A stretch of DNA of 64,000 nt from the NCBI RefSeq assembly GCF_018332715.1, contig NZ_BOQP01000012.1:1-64000 (forward strand), in the 5' to 3' direction. Shown in pieces: positions 44,690-53,826 of this stretch. Below the pieces are notes generated by a model. That model saw nothing but the letters and a program-made list of their open reading frames with translations. It made no database searches and was not told the DNA's origin. Source of the DNA: Winogradskya consettensis. Its GTDB lineage: Bacteria > Actinomycetota > Actinomycetes > Mycobacteriales > Micromonosporaceae. A program made the translations under genes and the position numbers. Within the stretch, counting starts at the first letter, position 1. Each line of letters starts with the position of its first letter.

Positions 44690-45448
44690 TCAGCGCAGAA
44701 CGACCGGCTCCCCGTCAGCGGCGAGGATCGCGGTAATCCCGCGTTCCGATGCGGCATTGCGGAAGCGGTTCTCGATATCCGGCTGTTCAACGTAGGTCGG
44801 CGGATTGTCGAACAGCCCGTAGTGGATCGCGCAGACAGCGCCGGCGCCGAGTGCGACAGCAGCCTCCACCCCCTGCTCCGGCGTCATGGTCACCGGAACG
44901 TTCGCCTCGTAGCCCTCGAATCGAGCGATCACCCCGTTGACCGGCACAAAGGCCACGTCGAACGGCCCATGGTCACGCGCGATCTGCCACCAGCTACCGT
45001 GCCACATGGTGTCCCCGCAATGGATGATGCACCGCCCGCCACCGGCCACAATCCAGGCGACCTGGTCGGCGTCGTTGCCTCGCCAGTCCAGCGAGGTCAC
45101 CGGCGTGACGGTCAGCCCGCCCAGGTCCCGCGTCTGCCCGATCTTCTGGGCCACCACGGGAAGCCCCGCATCGATCAACGCCGCCGCGACCGGTTCATGG
45201 CAGCCGACGGTCCCCTCGCCACCGATCCTGGCGAGCACCCCATGGTCGTAATGATCCGGGTGCAGATGCGTGATCAGGGCATGAGTGCCCGGCAAGATTT
45301 CGACGGGCGGCAGCGGCCGGCGCGGCACGCCCATCGCGGGTGCGAGTGGCTCCGCGTTCTCCAACGGATCGATCAGCAGCCGGAGGTCACCGAGGCTGAT
45401 CTCGAGGCCGGCCCAGGCCAGACGGCGTACACGCAAAGTGTGGCTCAT
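44690..45448 (-). CDS. MBL-fold metallo-hydrolase
   Basis: 252 residues. The metallo-beta-lactamase metal motif is HLHPDHYDH, with further ligands in HCGDTMWHG and IHYGLFDNP. It resembles the UlaG-like/L-ascorbate-6-phosphate lactonase group of MBL proteins. The start is set by MSHTLRVRRLAWAGLEI, the beginning of the domain. It is divergent from an HxlR regulator with an extensive inverted repeat between them, so it is probably the regulator's target. Confidence 0.85.
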   Translation of the reverse strand: MSHTLRVRRLAWAGLEISLGDLRLLIDPLENAEPLAPAMGVPRRPLPPVEILPGTHALITHLHPDHYDHGVLARIGGEGTVGCHEPVAAALIDAGLPVVAQKIGQTRDLGGLTVTPVTSLDWRGNDADQVAWIVAGGGRCIIHCGDTMWHGSWWQIARDHGPFDVAFVPVNGVIARFEGYEANVPVTMTPEQGVEAAVALGAGAVCAIHYGLFDNPPTYVEQPDIENRFRNAASERGITAILAADGEPVVLR

Positions 45449-45469
45449 GTCCGAGGACGCTAGAACCTT

Positions 45470-45511
45470 CTTGTTGAGAAAGTCAACAAGCAGCTTTTTA
45501 TTCTCAACAAG
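45470..45511. promoter_or_regulatory. HxlR operator array
   Basis: CTTGTTGA-GAAAG-TCAACAAG is a perfect inverted repeat (45470-45490). A third half-site makes a second, longer symmetry: CTTGTTGAGAA (45470-45480) with TTCTCAACAAG (45501-45511). The site is AT-rich against its surroundings and lies between the MBL gene and the regulator gene, ending 18 bases before the regulator's GTG. Confidence 0.75.
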
Positions 45512-45529
45512 AGTCGATAGGCTGACCCC

Positions 45530-46162
45530 GTGCGCACCTACGGGCAGTTCTGTGGCATCGCGAAGGCACTGGACCTGATCGGGGACCGGTGGACCCTCCT
45601 GATCGTCCGGGAGCTCCTCGCCCTCGGCCCGTCCCGCCACACCGACCTGCGCAACGGGCTGCCCGGCATAGCCAGCAACCTGCTCGTCGACCGGCTCCGC
45701 GAGCTCGAGGAGGCCGGGCTGATCCGCCGGGAAGCAGCGCCGCCACCCGTCGCCACCACCCTGTTCACGCTCACCGACCGTGGCCGTGAGCTGGATTCGG
45801 TGCTCCGCGAGCTCAGCCGCTGGGGTGTCCCCCTGCTCCACGAGTCCCCCGGCATGGGCACTTTCCGCACACACTGGCTCGCCCAGCCCGCCCGGGCTCT
45901 GACGGATCGGACCCCCGTCGAGCCTCCGGTGGCGATCCAGCTGCACGCCGAGGACAACGAGGACCTGGTGCTCGAGGTGAACCACGGCGTGGTGCACACC
46001 CATCCGGGCCGGGTGGACGAGCCCGCGGCCACGCTCACCGGGCCGCCCAAGGTGCTGACCGCGCTGTTGACCGGAGGGCTGTCGTTGCACGATGCCGAGC
46101 TGGAAGGCCTGCAGCTCGCCGGGGAGCTCGACGCTGTCCGCCGGATCCTGCCGGACCGCTGA
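45530..46162 (+). CDS. HxlR-family regulator with C-terminal domain
   Basis: 210 residues. Winged-helix HxlR domain in the first 100 (MRTYGQFCGIAKALDLIGDRWTLLIVRELL; RHTDLRNGLPGIASNLLVDRLRELEEAGLIRRE). The C-terminal half (VAIQLHAEDNEDLVLEVNHGVVHTHPG) resembles an SCP2-like sterol-carrier fold seen in longer HxlR proteins and may bind a lipid-like ligand. GTG start. It probably represses the divergent MBL-hydrolase gene and itself through the array between them. Confidence 0.85.
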   Translation: MRTYGQFCGIAKALDLIGDRWTLLIVRELLALGPSRHTDLRNGLPGIASNLLVDRLRELEEAGLIRREAAPPPVATTLFTLTDRGRELDSVLRELSRWGVPLLHESPGMGTFRTHWLAQPARALTDRTPVEPPVAIQLHAEDNEDLVLEVNHGVVHTHPGRVDEPAATLTGPPKVLTALLTGGLSLHDAELEGLQLAGELDAVRRILPDR

Positions 46163-46170
46163 CACGACGA

Positions 46171-46200
46171 AGCCCGGCCGCTTCGATCAGCTGCCGGGCT
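46171..46200. terminator. Terminator between convergent genes
   Basis: 8-bp stem AGCCCGGC / GCCGGGCT with a 14-base loop, between the ends of the HxlR gene and pknB. No T-tract. Confidence 0.6.
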
Positions 46201-46221
46201 CCGGGCGTACCTAAAGGTTGG

Positions 46222-48033
46222 TCAGTTGAGAAGGCCGTCGACCGTGCCTTCGCCGCCACCGGTGCCGTCATCCGGCGGGGGGCTCGAGGCATTCGGGTCG
46301 GTGCTCGGCGTGTCGGAGGGCTCCGGCTCCTTCTCCGCAATGACGGTGAGGACGATCTTCGTCGACTTGGACTTCTTGCTGCCGGAGCTCGGAGTCTGGC
46401 TGACCACCGTGCCCGGAGCGCCGTCCTCGTTGCTCTCCTCGGTCGTCACGTTGGTGAAGCCGAACGACTTCAGCACGGCCTTGGCCGAGTCCACGGTCTG
46501 GCCCTTGACGTCCGGGATGGCGACGAGGTTGCCGCGGGAGACCGTGATCGTGATGGTCGTCCCCGGGTCGACGTTCTCGCCTTCCTTCTCGACCTTGATC
46601 ACCGTCCCGCTCGCCGACGAGCTGTCGATCTCGGCGATGTCCGTCTTGAGACCCTTGGACTCGATGGCCTCGACCGCGACGCTCTGCGTGCTGCCCTTGA
46701 GGCCGGACGGCACCCGGATCTGCTCCGGCGGCGAGCAGACCTGGATGGTGATCTGCTGGTCGAGCGGGACCGCGGTGCTCTCGACCGGTGTCTGCCGTTC
46801 GACGGTCTCCTTGCAGTCCTGCTTCGGGATGGCGTCGCCGACGCTGACGTTGGTGAAGCCGGCCTGGGTCAGGGCGGTCTTCGCGTCACCTTCGGAGAGG
46901 CCGGTCACCTTCGGGATGGCCTTGGTCACCGGAGCGTCGTTGTTGTCGTCGTTGCCGCCCGCGAGGGCGAGCCCGATGCCGAGCGCGACAACTGCGAGCA
47001 CGCCGAGCGCGGCCAGCGCGGCCATCACCCACGACGAGGTCTTGCGCTGCGGCTGCTGAGGGCCGCCGCGCTGGGGAGGACCGTATCCGGCCTGGATCGG
47101 ACGGGTCATCGCCGTCGGCGCGCCGCCCATGCCGCCGGTCATCGCCATCGTCTCGGCCTCGGTCATCACCGCGGGGGCCATGACCGGGCGCCCCGCGACG
47201 GCGCGCAGGGCATCGGCGCGCATCTCCTGGGCGCTCTGGTAGCGGTTGAGCGGGTTCTTCGCGAGCGCCTTGAGAACGATCGCGTCGATCTCGGGCGGCA
47301 GGTCATGGACGATGTCGCTGGGCGCCTTGGGCTGCTCCCGCACGTGCTGGTACGCGACGCTGACCGGGCTGTCGCCGACGAACGGCGGGTGCCCGACGAT
47401 CAGCTCGAAGAGCACGCAGCCGGCCGCGTAAACGTCGGAGCGGGCGTCGACGGACTCGCCGCGCGCCTGTTCCGGCGAGAGGTACTGCGCCGTGCCGATG
47501 ACCGCGCTGGTCTGCGTCATCGTGGTCGCACCGCTGGCCAGCGCCCGGGCGATGCCGAAGTCCATGACCTTGACCTGCCCGTTCGGCGTGATCATCACGT
47601 TGCCGGGCTTGATGTCGCGGTGGATGATGCCGTGCCGGTGGCTGAACTCCAGGGCGGCGTCGATGTCGGCGAGGATCTCGAGGGCGCGACGCGGCTGGAG
47701 GCGCTGCTCAGCCGCGAGCACCTCCTTGAGCGTCTTGCCGGGGACGAACTCCATGACGATGAACGGCTGCTTCTCCCCCGCCGCGGAGATCTCCTCGCCG
47801 GTGTCGTAGACAGCCACGATCGCGGGGTGGTTCAGGGCAGCGGAGTTCTGAGCCTCACGGCGGAAGCGTTCCTGGAACGTCGCGTCGCGGGCCAGGTCGG
47901 TCCGCAGCATCTTGATGGCGACATCTCGGCCGAGCCGGAGGTCGCGTCCCCGGTGCACCTCGGCCATACCGCCGTAGCCCAGCAGCTCGCCGACCTGGTA
48001 CCTGCCACCGAGCAGGCGGGAGGGCGCCGTCAT
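46222..48033 (-). CDS. pknB: Ser/Thr kinase PknB with PASTA repeats
   Basis: 603 residues. Kinase domain in residues 10-275: GYGGMAEVHRG, ATP Lys41 in VAIKML, HRDIKPGN, DFGIA, and SPEQARGE. A juxtamembrane linker, one membrane segment (VMAALAALGVLAVVALGIGLALA) and three PASTA domains follow (VTGLSEGDAKTALTQAGF; PSGLKGSTQSVAVEAIESKG; PDVKGQTVDSAKAVLKSFGF); actinobacterial PknB often has four. PASTA domains sense muropeptides or lipid II and the kinase controls peptidoglycan synthesis and division. ATGA overlap with pknA. Last gene of the operon. Confidence 0.96.
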   Translation of the reverse strand: MTAPSRLLGGRYQVGELLGYGGMAEVHRGRDLRLGRDVAIKMLRTDLARDATFQERFRREAQNSAALNHPAIVAVYDTGEEISAAGEKQPFIVMEFVPGKTLKEVLAAEQRLQPRRALEILADIDAALEFSHRHGIIHRDIKPGNVMITPNGQVKVMDFGIARALASGATTMTQTSAVIGTAQYLSPEQARGESVDARSDVYAAGCVLFELIVGHPPFVGDSPVSVAYQHVREQPKAPSDIVHDLPPEIDAIVLKALAKNPLNRYQSAQEMRADALRAVAGRPVMAPAVMTEAETMAMTGGMGGAPTAMTRPIQAGYGPPQRGGPQQPQRKTSSWVMAALAALGVLAVVALGIGLALAGGNDDNNDAPVTKAIPKVTGLSEGDAKTALTQAGFTNVSVGDAIPKQDCKETVERQTPVESTAVPLDQQITIQVCSPPEQIRVPSGLKGSTQSVAVEAIESKGLKTDIAEIDSSSASGTVIKVEKEGENVDPGTTITITVSRGNLVAIPDVKGQTVDSAKAVLKSFGFTNVTTEESNEDGAPGTVVSQTPSSGSKKSKSTKIVLTVIAEKEPEPSDTPSTDPNASSPPPDDGTGGGEGTVDGLLN

Positions 48034-49379
48034 AACGTCTGTCGTCCTTCGGTCGCGGGGATGAGGCGGTGCGGAGCACCAGCCTGCTTCGTAAGACGGT
48101 ACGACGCCGCCGCAGCACGTTGATCGGCCGCGCCCAGAGAGCTGGTGTTCCCGTTCTTCAGAAGGAACGAGATCACACCGGCACAGAGCAGGACAAGCAA
48201 TGCCAGCACGACGGCCAGCACGATGAGGACCTGCCGGCCGCCCGAGCCGTCACCCTGCTTGGCCGGAGCCATCTGCGGGTGCGACATCGGCGGGGCCGAC
48301 GGGTGTCGGTAGGGCTGCTGCTGCGCCGGGGGGACCGAGGCAGCTCCGCGTGCACCCTGAGCACCGGAAACGGGGCGGGGCACGGGTGGGTACGGCGGAC
48401 GGCCGGAACCGGGCACAGGAGGAGCGGACTGGGGCACACCGGAATACGGCCGGTTGTTGACCGCCGGTCCACCGGACTGCGGGTGGTTCGACGGGCCGGC
48501 GCCGGACTGCGGCCGGATCATCGGGGCCGAGCCGTTGACGGCCGGCTGGTGCACCTGGGTGGTCAGCGACGACGCCGCCTGACGGGCCACAGCCGCCATC
48601 GCCGAGGCCGTGGGCCAGCGCGCCGTCGGGTCCTTGGACATGGCCCGGTCGACGATCGCGCGGACCGACGGCGGGATGTCGGCCGGGAGCGGGCGCGGGC
48701 GGTCCCGGACGTGCTTCATGGCGATCTCGATCGGCGTCGCGCCGTCGAACGGGCGGTGGCCGGAGAGGCACTGATAGGCGACGACGCCCAGGGCGTACAC
48801 GTCGGAGGCCGCGGTGGCGGTCGCGCCGGACGCCTGCTCGGGTGAGATGTAGGACGCCGTGCCGAGAACCGAGCCCGCCACGGTCAGCTGACCCACTATC
48901 GCCGAGCGGGCGATGCCGAAGTCGGTGAGGACCAGGGTGCCGTTCGGGCGTACGAGAAGGTTGCCGGGCTTCACGTCGCGGTGCACGATCCCGTTGGCGT
49001 GCGCGGCCTGCAACGCGTCGGCGGCCTGCGCCACCAGCGCCATGGTGCGCGCGGGCGTCAACCGTCCGACGCGGCTGAGCGTCCGCGACAGCGCGTCACC
49101 CTCGACGTACTCCATGACGAGGAAGGCGAGCTGCTGGTCGCTGCCGTAGTCGTAGACGTCGACCACACCGGGGTGGTTGATCGTGGCCATGGTCCGGGCC
49201 TCGCCGCGGAAACGCTCGGCGAAGCCGGGCTCGTCCAGCAGCGCGGGCAGCAGGATCTTGACGGCGACGGTCCGGCCCAGCACCTCGTCGGTGCCGCGCC
49301 AGACATCACCCATGCCGCCACCGGCGATCCGCTCGTCCAGACGGTAGCGGCCACCGAGGGTCACCCCAGGGCTGATCAC
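48030..49379 (-). CDS. pknA: Ser/Thr kinase PknA
   Basis: 449 residues. Kinase domain in residues 1-265: GGGMGDVWRG, ATP Lys41, HRDVKPGN, DFGIA, SPEQASG. A Pro/Gly/Ser-rich linker leads to one membrane segment (LIVLAVVLALLVLLCAGVISFLL) and a short outside tail without PASTA domains, as usual for PknA. It controls cell shape and division with PknB. The GTG directly after the pbpA stop was chosen for its GGGGAGGGG site; a GTG six codons upstream is possible. Confidence 0.94.
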   Translation of the reverse strand: MISPGVTLGGRYRLDERIAGGGMGDVWRGTDEVLGRTVAVKILLPALLDEPGFAERFRGEARTMATINHPGVVDVYDYGSDQQLAFLVMEYVEGDALSRTLSRVGRLTPARTMALVAQAADALQAAHANGIVHRDVKPGNLLVRPNGTLVLTDFGIARSAIVGQLTVAGSVLGTASYISPEQASGATATAASDVYALGVVAYQCLSGHRPFDGATPIEIAMKHVRDRPRPLPADIPPSVRAIVDRAMSKDPTARWPTASAMAAVARQAASSLTTQVHQPAVNGSAPMIRPQSGAGPSNHPQSGGPAVNNRPYSGVPQSAPPVPGSGRPPYPPVPRPVSGAQGARGAASVPPAQQQPYRHPSAPPMSHPQMAPAKQGDGSGGRQVLIVLAVVLALLVLLCAGVISFLLKNGNTSSLGAADQRAAAASYRLTKQAGAPHRLIPATEGRQTL

Positions 49380-49380
49380 G

Positions 49381-50874
49381 TCAGTCCCCTCCCCCACCGG
49401 CCGCGGCCTTCATGATGAGCCCGGCGATCCGGGCAGCCTCGGCGCTCGCATGACCGCCGCTCACGTTCTCAAGCATGACGCATACCGCGGAAACCGCTTC
49501 ACCCTTGTCGTTGAAGGCGAAGCCGATGAACCAGCCGTGCGGGTCGGCACCCTCGGCGTTCTGGGCCGTGCCGGTCTTGCCGCCGACGTCATAACCGCTG
49601 ATCTTGGCCTGTTTGCCGGTGCCGTTCTCGACGACACTGATCATCATGTCCTTGAGATCACCGGCGATCGAGCCGTTGATCGGCGTCCGCAGCGTCTCCG
49701 GGCTGGCCGTGTAGATCGGCCGCCGGTCCGCGGTGAGCAGCTGCTGCACCAGGTAGGGGCGCTTCTGCACACCGCCGTTGGCCACCGTCGCCGCCATCAG
49801 CGCGCCCTCGACCGTGGTCATCCGGACGTCCTTCTGACCGATCGACGACTGGGCCAGGCCACCCTGGTCGTTCGCCACCGTGAGGTCACCGGTGTGGCTC
49901 GCCGCGACGGGCAGGCCGCCGTCCTTCAGGTCGCCGACCGTGAGGTCCTCCTGCTCGAAGCCCCACGCCTTGGCCTCGTCCTGGACCTTCTGACCACCGA
50001 GGTCCACGCCGAGGCGGGCGTAGCCGGTGTTACAGCTCTCGGTCAGGGCTTCCTTCAGGCTGATCTTCGAGCCGGGGCAGGTCTCCGCCTCGGCGTTGTG
50101 AATCGGCGCGCCGGAGCCGGGGGCGATGTACTCGTCGCCCGCCTGGATCTCGGTGTCCTGCTTGTAGCCGGCCCGCAGCGCCGCCGCCGAGACGATGACC
50201 TTGAAGGTCGAGCCCGGCGGGTACGTCTCGGACGTGGCCCGGTTGAGCAGCGGCTTGTCCTTGTCGGCGTTGAGCTTGTTGTACTCCGCCGCCGCATCCT
50301 CGGTGTCATGGCTGGCCAGCGGGCTCGGGTCGTAGCTCGGCATGGAGACCATCGCCTGGATCGCACCCGTACGCGGGTCGATCGCGACCGCGGAACCGAA
50401 CTTGGCGCCGCGCTCGTTGTTTGTGAGCTGCTTCCAGGCGGTTTCCTGTGCCTTGGTCTTCAGTGACAGCACGACGTTGCCGCCACGGGCCTCGTCACCG
50501 GTGAACATCGAGCTCACCCGGTCGGCGAACAGCTTGTCGCTGGTGCCGGAGAGGAACTCGTTCTCGCTGCGCTCGATGCCGGTCGCCGCGAGGTTGACGC
50601 CCTTGTAACCGATGACCGGCGCGTACATCTCCCCTTCGGGGTATTCACGCAGGTACTTGTAGGTATCGTCGGTGGCCTTGTTCTCGGCCAGCGCCTTGCC
50701 GTCCGCCTCGATGACACCGCGCGGCGTGTTGTATTCCGCCACGCGAACGCGACCGTTGTGATCATCGGTGCGGTACTTGTCGGCTTTGTAGGCCTGAACC
50801 CAGTTCAGGTTGGCAAAGATCAGTCCGAACAGGACGAAAACGACCACGCCGGCCTTGCGCAGGGGTGCGTTCAC
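49381..50874 (-). CDS. pbpA: Penicillin-binding protein A (class B transpeptidase)
   Basis: 497 residues. N-terminal anchor (VVVFVLFGLIFANLNWVQAY), a dimerisation domain (YNTPRGVIEADGKALAEN) and the transpeptidase domain with the three active-site motifs: STFK at about residue 222, SCN in LTESCNTGYARLG, and KTG in GGKTGTAQNAEG. It cross-links peptidoglycan with the glycosyltransferase RodA encoded just upstream. Located at the membrane. Start overlaps the rodA stop by four bases. Confidence 0.96.
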   Translation of the reverse strand: MNAPLRKAGVVVFVLFGLIFANLNWVQAYKADKYRTDDHNGRVRVAEYNTPRGVIEADGKALAENKATDDTYKYLREYPEGEMYAPVIGYKGVNLAATGIERSENEFLSGTSDKLFADRVSSMFTGDEARGGNVVLSLKTKAQETAWKQLTNNERGAKFGSAVAIDPRTGAIQAMVSMPSYDPSPLASHDTEDAAAEYNKLNADKDKPLLNRATSETYPPGSTFKVIVSAAALRAGYKQDTEIQAGDEYIAPGSGAPIHNAEAETCPGSKISLKEALTESCNTGYARLGVDLGGQKVQDEAKAWGFEQEDLTVGDLKDGGLPVAASHTGDLTVANDQGGLAQSSIGQKDVRMTTVEGALMAATVANGGVQKRPYLVQQLLTADRRPIYTASPETLRTPINGSIAGDLKDMMISVVENGTGKQAKISGYDVGGKTGTAQNAEGADPHGWFIGFAFNDKGEAVSAVCVMLENVSGGHASAEAARIAGLIMKAAAGGGGD

Positions 50875-52367
50875 GGCTTGATCACCTCCGTCATGGCGCC
50901 GTGCAGCTGTGCGGGCGGTTGCTTGGGGCCACCGGCCTGGGCCGCCGGGCCACCCGTCGCGGGCTTACGAGCGGCATCCGAGATCCGCAGCAGCATCGCG
51001 ATCAGCAACCAGTTGGCCATCAGTGACGAACCACCCGCCGACAGGAACGGTGTCGTCTGACCGGTCAGCGGGATCAGCCCGGTGATGCCACCAAGGATGA
51101 CGAAGACCTGCAAGCCCAGGGTGAACGCCATACCACCGGCGACCAGCTTGCCGAACGAGTCGCGCACCAGGATGGCCGCGCGCAGACCCCGCTCGACGAT
51201 CAGCAGGTAGACCACCAGCAGTGCGGAGAGGCCGAAGAGGCCGATCTCCTCACCCATGCCGGCGAAGATGAAGTCGGTCTGGACCTCGGGCACGAAGCCC
51301 GGCGAACCAGCACCCGGTCCGGTGCCGAACAGCCCGCCGGTGCCGAGCCCCAGCAGGCTCTGGACCAGCTGATAGCCCTCGTTCGAGACGTACTGCGGCG
51401 CGAACGGGTCGAGCCAGATCGAGGCGCGGTCGTAGAAGTTGGCGAAGGGGCCGCCGACGGACGCGCCCAGCAGGTAAGCCACGTAGACGCCGCCGAAGAA
51501 CATGATCAGGCCGATGATCAGCCAGCTCGCCCGCTCGGTGGCCACATAGAGCGTCACCACGAAGAGACCGAAGTAGAGCAGCGCCGTGCCGAGGTCCTTC
51601 TCGAACACCAGGACCAGCAGCGACAGCAGCCAGACCGTGATGACCGGGCCCAGGTCGCGACCACGGGGGAAGTCGATGCCGAGGAAACGGCGGCTGGCCA
51701 GCGACAGGACCTCGCGCTTGCGCACCAGGTAGAACGCGAAGAAAGAGACCAGCGCGAGCTTCGCGAACTCACCCGGCTGGATCGAGAATCCGCCGATCTT
51801 GATCCAGAGCTTCGCGCCGTTGATCTCGGACATCGAGGCCGGCAGCACCGCCGGGATCATCACGAGCACGATACCGACCAGACCCAGCGTGTACGCGTAC
51901 CGCGAGACCGCCTTGTGATCGCGCACGATCAGCAGCAACACCGCGGCCAGGATCAACGCGACCAGCGTCCACGCGAGCTGGCGGCCGCCGATGCCGGAGA
52001 AGATGCCCGGCTCGGGCAGCTTCTTCGTGATCGACTTCGCGATGTCCAGCCGGCGCAGGAACCCCACGCCGAGCCCGTTGATCAAGGCCACCGCGGGGAT
52101 GAGCACAGGGTCGGCCCACGCCGCGGTGAACCGGACCACCAGGTGCAGGCCCAGGAACAGGATGCTCAGCAGCGCGGCCGGCACCCAGAAGGTGGTGGTG
52201 ATCTTGCCGAGCTGGTTCGCCTCCACAATGGCGCCGTAGAGCGCCACGATGATCATTGCGAAGGCGAGCAGCCCGAGCTCCGCGTTGCGTCCCGTCCTCG
52301 TGCCCGGGACGCGCGGCATCTCACCCGTGGAGGCGGGTGTGGGAGCCGGTATGGCGGGCGCGGTCAA
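50871..52367 (-). CDS. rodA: SEDS-family peptidoglycan glycosyltransferase RodA/FtsW
   Basis: 498 residues with about twelve hydrophobic segments. SEDS signatures: SEINGAKLWIKIGGFSIQPGEFAKLALVSFFAFYL, EKDLGTALLYFGLFV, and the C-terminal AGGMAFTLGLQVFVILGGITGLIPLTGQTTPFLS segment (listed in parts here: GLIPLTGQTTPFLSAGGSS). It polymerises glycan strands from lipid II. It is coupled to pbpA and follows pstP by 34 bases, the conserved actinobacterial order. Confidence 0.95.
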   Translation of the reverse strand: MTAPAIPAPTPASTGEMPRVPGTRTGRNAELGLLAFAMIIVALYGAIVEANQLGKITTTFWVPAALLSILFLGLHLVVRFTAAWADPVLIPAVALINGLGVGFLRRLDIAKSITKKLPEPGIFSGIGGRQLAWTLVALILAAVLLLIVRDHKAVSRYAYTLGLVGIVLVMIPAVLPASMSEINGAKLWIKIGGFSIQPGEFAKLALVSFFAFYLVRKREVLSLASRRFLGIDFPRGRDLGPVITVWLLSLLVLVFEKDLGTALLYFGLFVVTLYVATERASWLIIGLIMFFGGVYVAYLLGASVGGPFANFYDRASIWLDPFAPQYVSNEGYQLVQSLLGLGTGGLFGTGPGAGSPGFVPEVQTDFIFAGMGEEIGLFGLSALLVVYLLIVERGLRAAILVRDSFGKLVAGGMAFTLGLQVFVILGGITGLIPLTGQTTPFLSAGGSSLMANWLLIAMLLRISDAARKPATGGPAAQAGGPKQPPAQLHGAMTEVIKP

Positions 52368-52401
52368 GAAAGAGTCCCCAGACGTCGGTCGGGCACGGCA
52401 C

Positions 52402-53826
52402 TCAGTCGACGGGCCGGCACCCGACCGGGTCGCTGGTGACCGGCGGGGTCGAGTCCGAAGGCTGTGCGTCCGGCGTGGTGGTGGGTTCGGTCGGCGCCGA
52501 GGAGTTCGTGTTCTTGGTGGGCCCCGAGCTCTTCCCCGCGGACGCGGAGACCGAGGGGTTCGCCGACGGTGTGATCGAGGCAGCGGCGCTGCTCGGTGCG
52601 CATACCGGCTTGAGGTTCGGGTTGGACGGATCCTCGCTGGTCAGCTCGAGCACCATGCGCTGGGCATCGGCCTTGCTGTCGGCGTGGATGCCCTGCTTGA
52701 CCCGGTCCTGTGCGACCGTGGTGAGGTCCTCGAGGCGGCCCGTCGTGGTCTCGTCGACGCTGGAGAGATCCAGGCCGGCGATCTGCCCGGGCACACCCTG
52801 GAAGATCGCGAGCTCACCCGTCTCGGTGGCGCCCACGTAGAACTGGTCCTGGGTGTAACGCCAGCCCGTCCACAACCCGCCACCGAGCACGGCGAGAAGC
52901 AACAGGACGAGCAGACCTGTCCGCACGGGGTGCCGCTTGGGCTGCTCCTGCTCGTCCCGCTCGTAGGCCGGGCCCTCGGGCTGAGCCGGACGAGGCGGGG
53001 ACTGCAGGGCGGCCGCCCGCGCGGCGGCGCTGGAGCTGTCGGCCACGGTCGAGTTGCCCCGGTCACGGGCGGCAGCGCCACCCACGATCGGCGCCTGCTC
53101 GACGATGTCGGCGTCCGTCGCGTCGGCCACCACCACAGTGATGTTGTCGGGGCCGCCGCCGCGGAGCGCGAGCTGCACGAGCCGCTCGCAACACGCCTGC
53201 GGATCGGGGATGTCCCGCATGCTCTCGCCGATGGTCTCGGCACTGACCACACCGGAGAGCCCGTCGCTGCAGATGAGATAGCGGTCGCCCTTGAGCACCT
53301 GGCGAACCGAATACTCCGGGTCGATGTCCCGCCCATCGAGCGCCCGGGTGAGCAGCGAGCGCTGCGGGTGGCTGCTCGCCTCCTCCGGGCTGATCCGGCC
53401 CTCGTCGACCAGCATCTGGACGTACGTGTCGTCCTTGGTGATCTGGGCGAACTCGCCCGCGCGAATCATGTAGGCGCGCGAGTCGCCGATGTGCACCATC
53501 CCGATCTTGCTGCCCGAGAAGAGCACAGCGGTCAGCGTCGTGCCCATCCCTTCCAGCGCGGGATTGGCATCGACGGTGTCGCGCAGCGTCTGATTGGCCG
53601 TGCCGACCGCTTGCCGAAGAGCGTCCACCAGCGCATCGCCGGGGACGTCCTCGTCAAGCGGAGCCATGGCCGCGATAACGATGTTGCTGGCGACGTCACC
53701 GGCGGCCATGCCGCCCATGCCATCGGCGACGGCAAGGAGCCGCGGTCCGGCGTAGACGGAGTCTTGGTTTCCGTCTCGGATCAGACCGCGGTCACTCTGG
53801 GCGGCGTAGCGCAAAGTCAGGGTCAT
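52402..53826 (-). CDS. pstP: PP2C-type Ser/Thr phosphatase PstP
   Basis: 474 residues. The PPM domain takes the first 240 residues: SDRGLIRDGNQDSVYAG, VADGMGGMAAGDVASN, CSDGLSGVVSAETIGE and GGGPDNITVVVAD carry the metal-binding Asp residues. One membrane segment follows (TGLLVLLLLAVLGGGLWTGW) and then an outside domain of about 165 residues. It reverses phosphorylation by PknA and PknB. Its ATG overlaps the fhaB stop (ATGA). Confidence 0.96.
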   Translation of the reverse strand: MTLTLRYAAQSDRGLIRDGNQDSVYAGPRLLAVADGMGGMAAGDVASNIVIAAMAPLDEDVPGDALVDALRQAVGTANQTLRDTVDANPALEGMGTTLTAVLFSGSKIGMVHIGDSRAYMIRAGEFAQITKDDTYVQMLVDEGRISPEEASSHPQRSLLTRALDGRDIDPEYSVRQVLKGDRYLICSDGLSGVVSAETIGESMRDIPDPQACCERLVQLALRGGGPDNITVVVADATDADIVEQAPIVGGAAARDRGNSTVADSSSAAARAAALQSPPRPAQPEGPAYERDEQEQPKRHPVRTGLLVLLLLAVLGGGLWTGWRYTQDQFYVGATETGELAIFQGVPGQIAGLDLSSVDETTTGRLEDLTTVAQDRVKQGIHADSKADAQRMVLELTSEDPSNPNLKPVCAPSSAAASITPSANPSVSASAGKSSGPTKNTNSSAPTEPTTTPDAQPSDSTPPVTSDPVGCRPVD

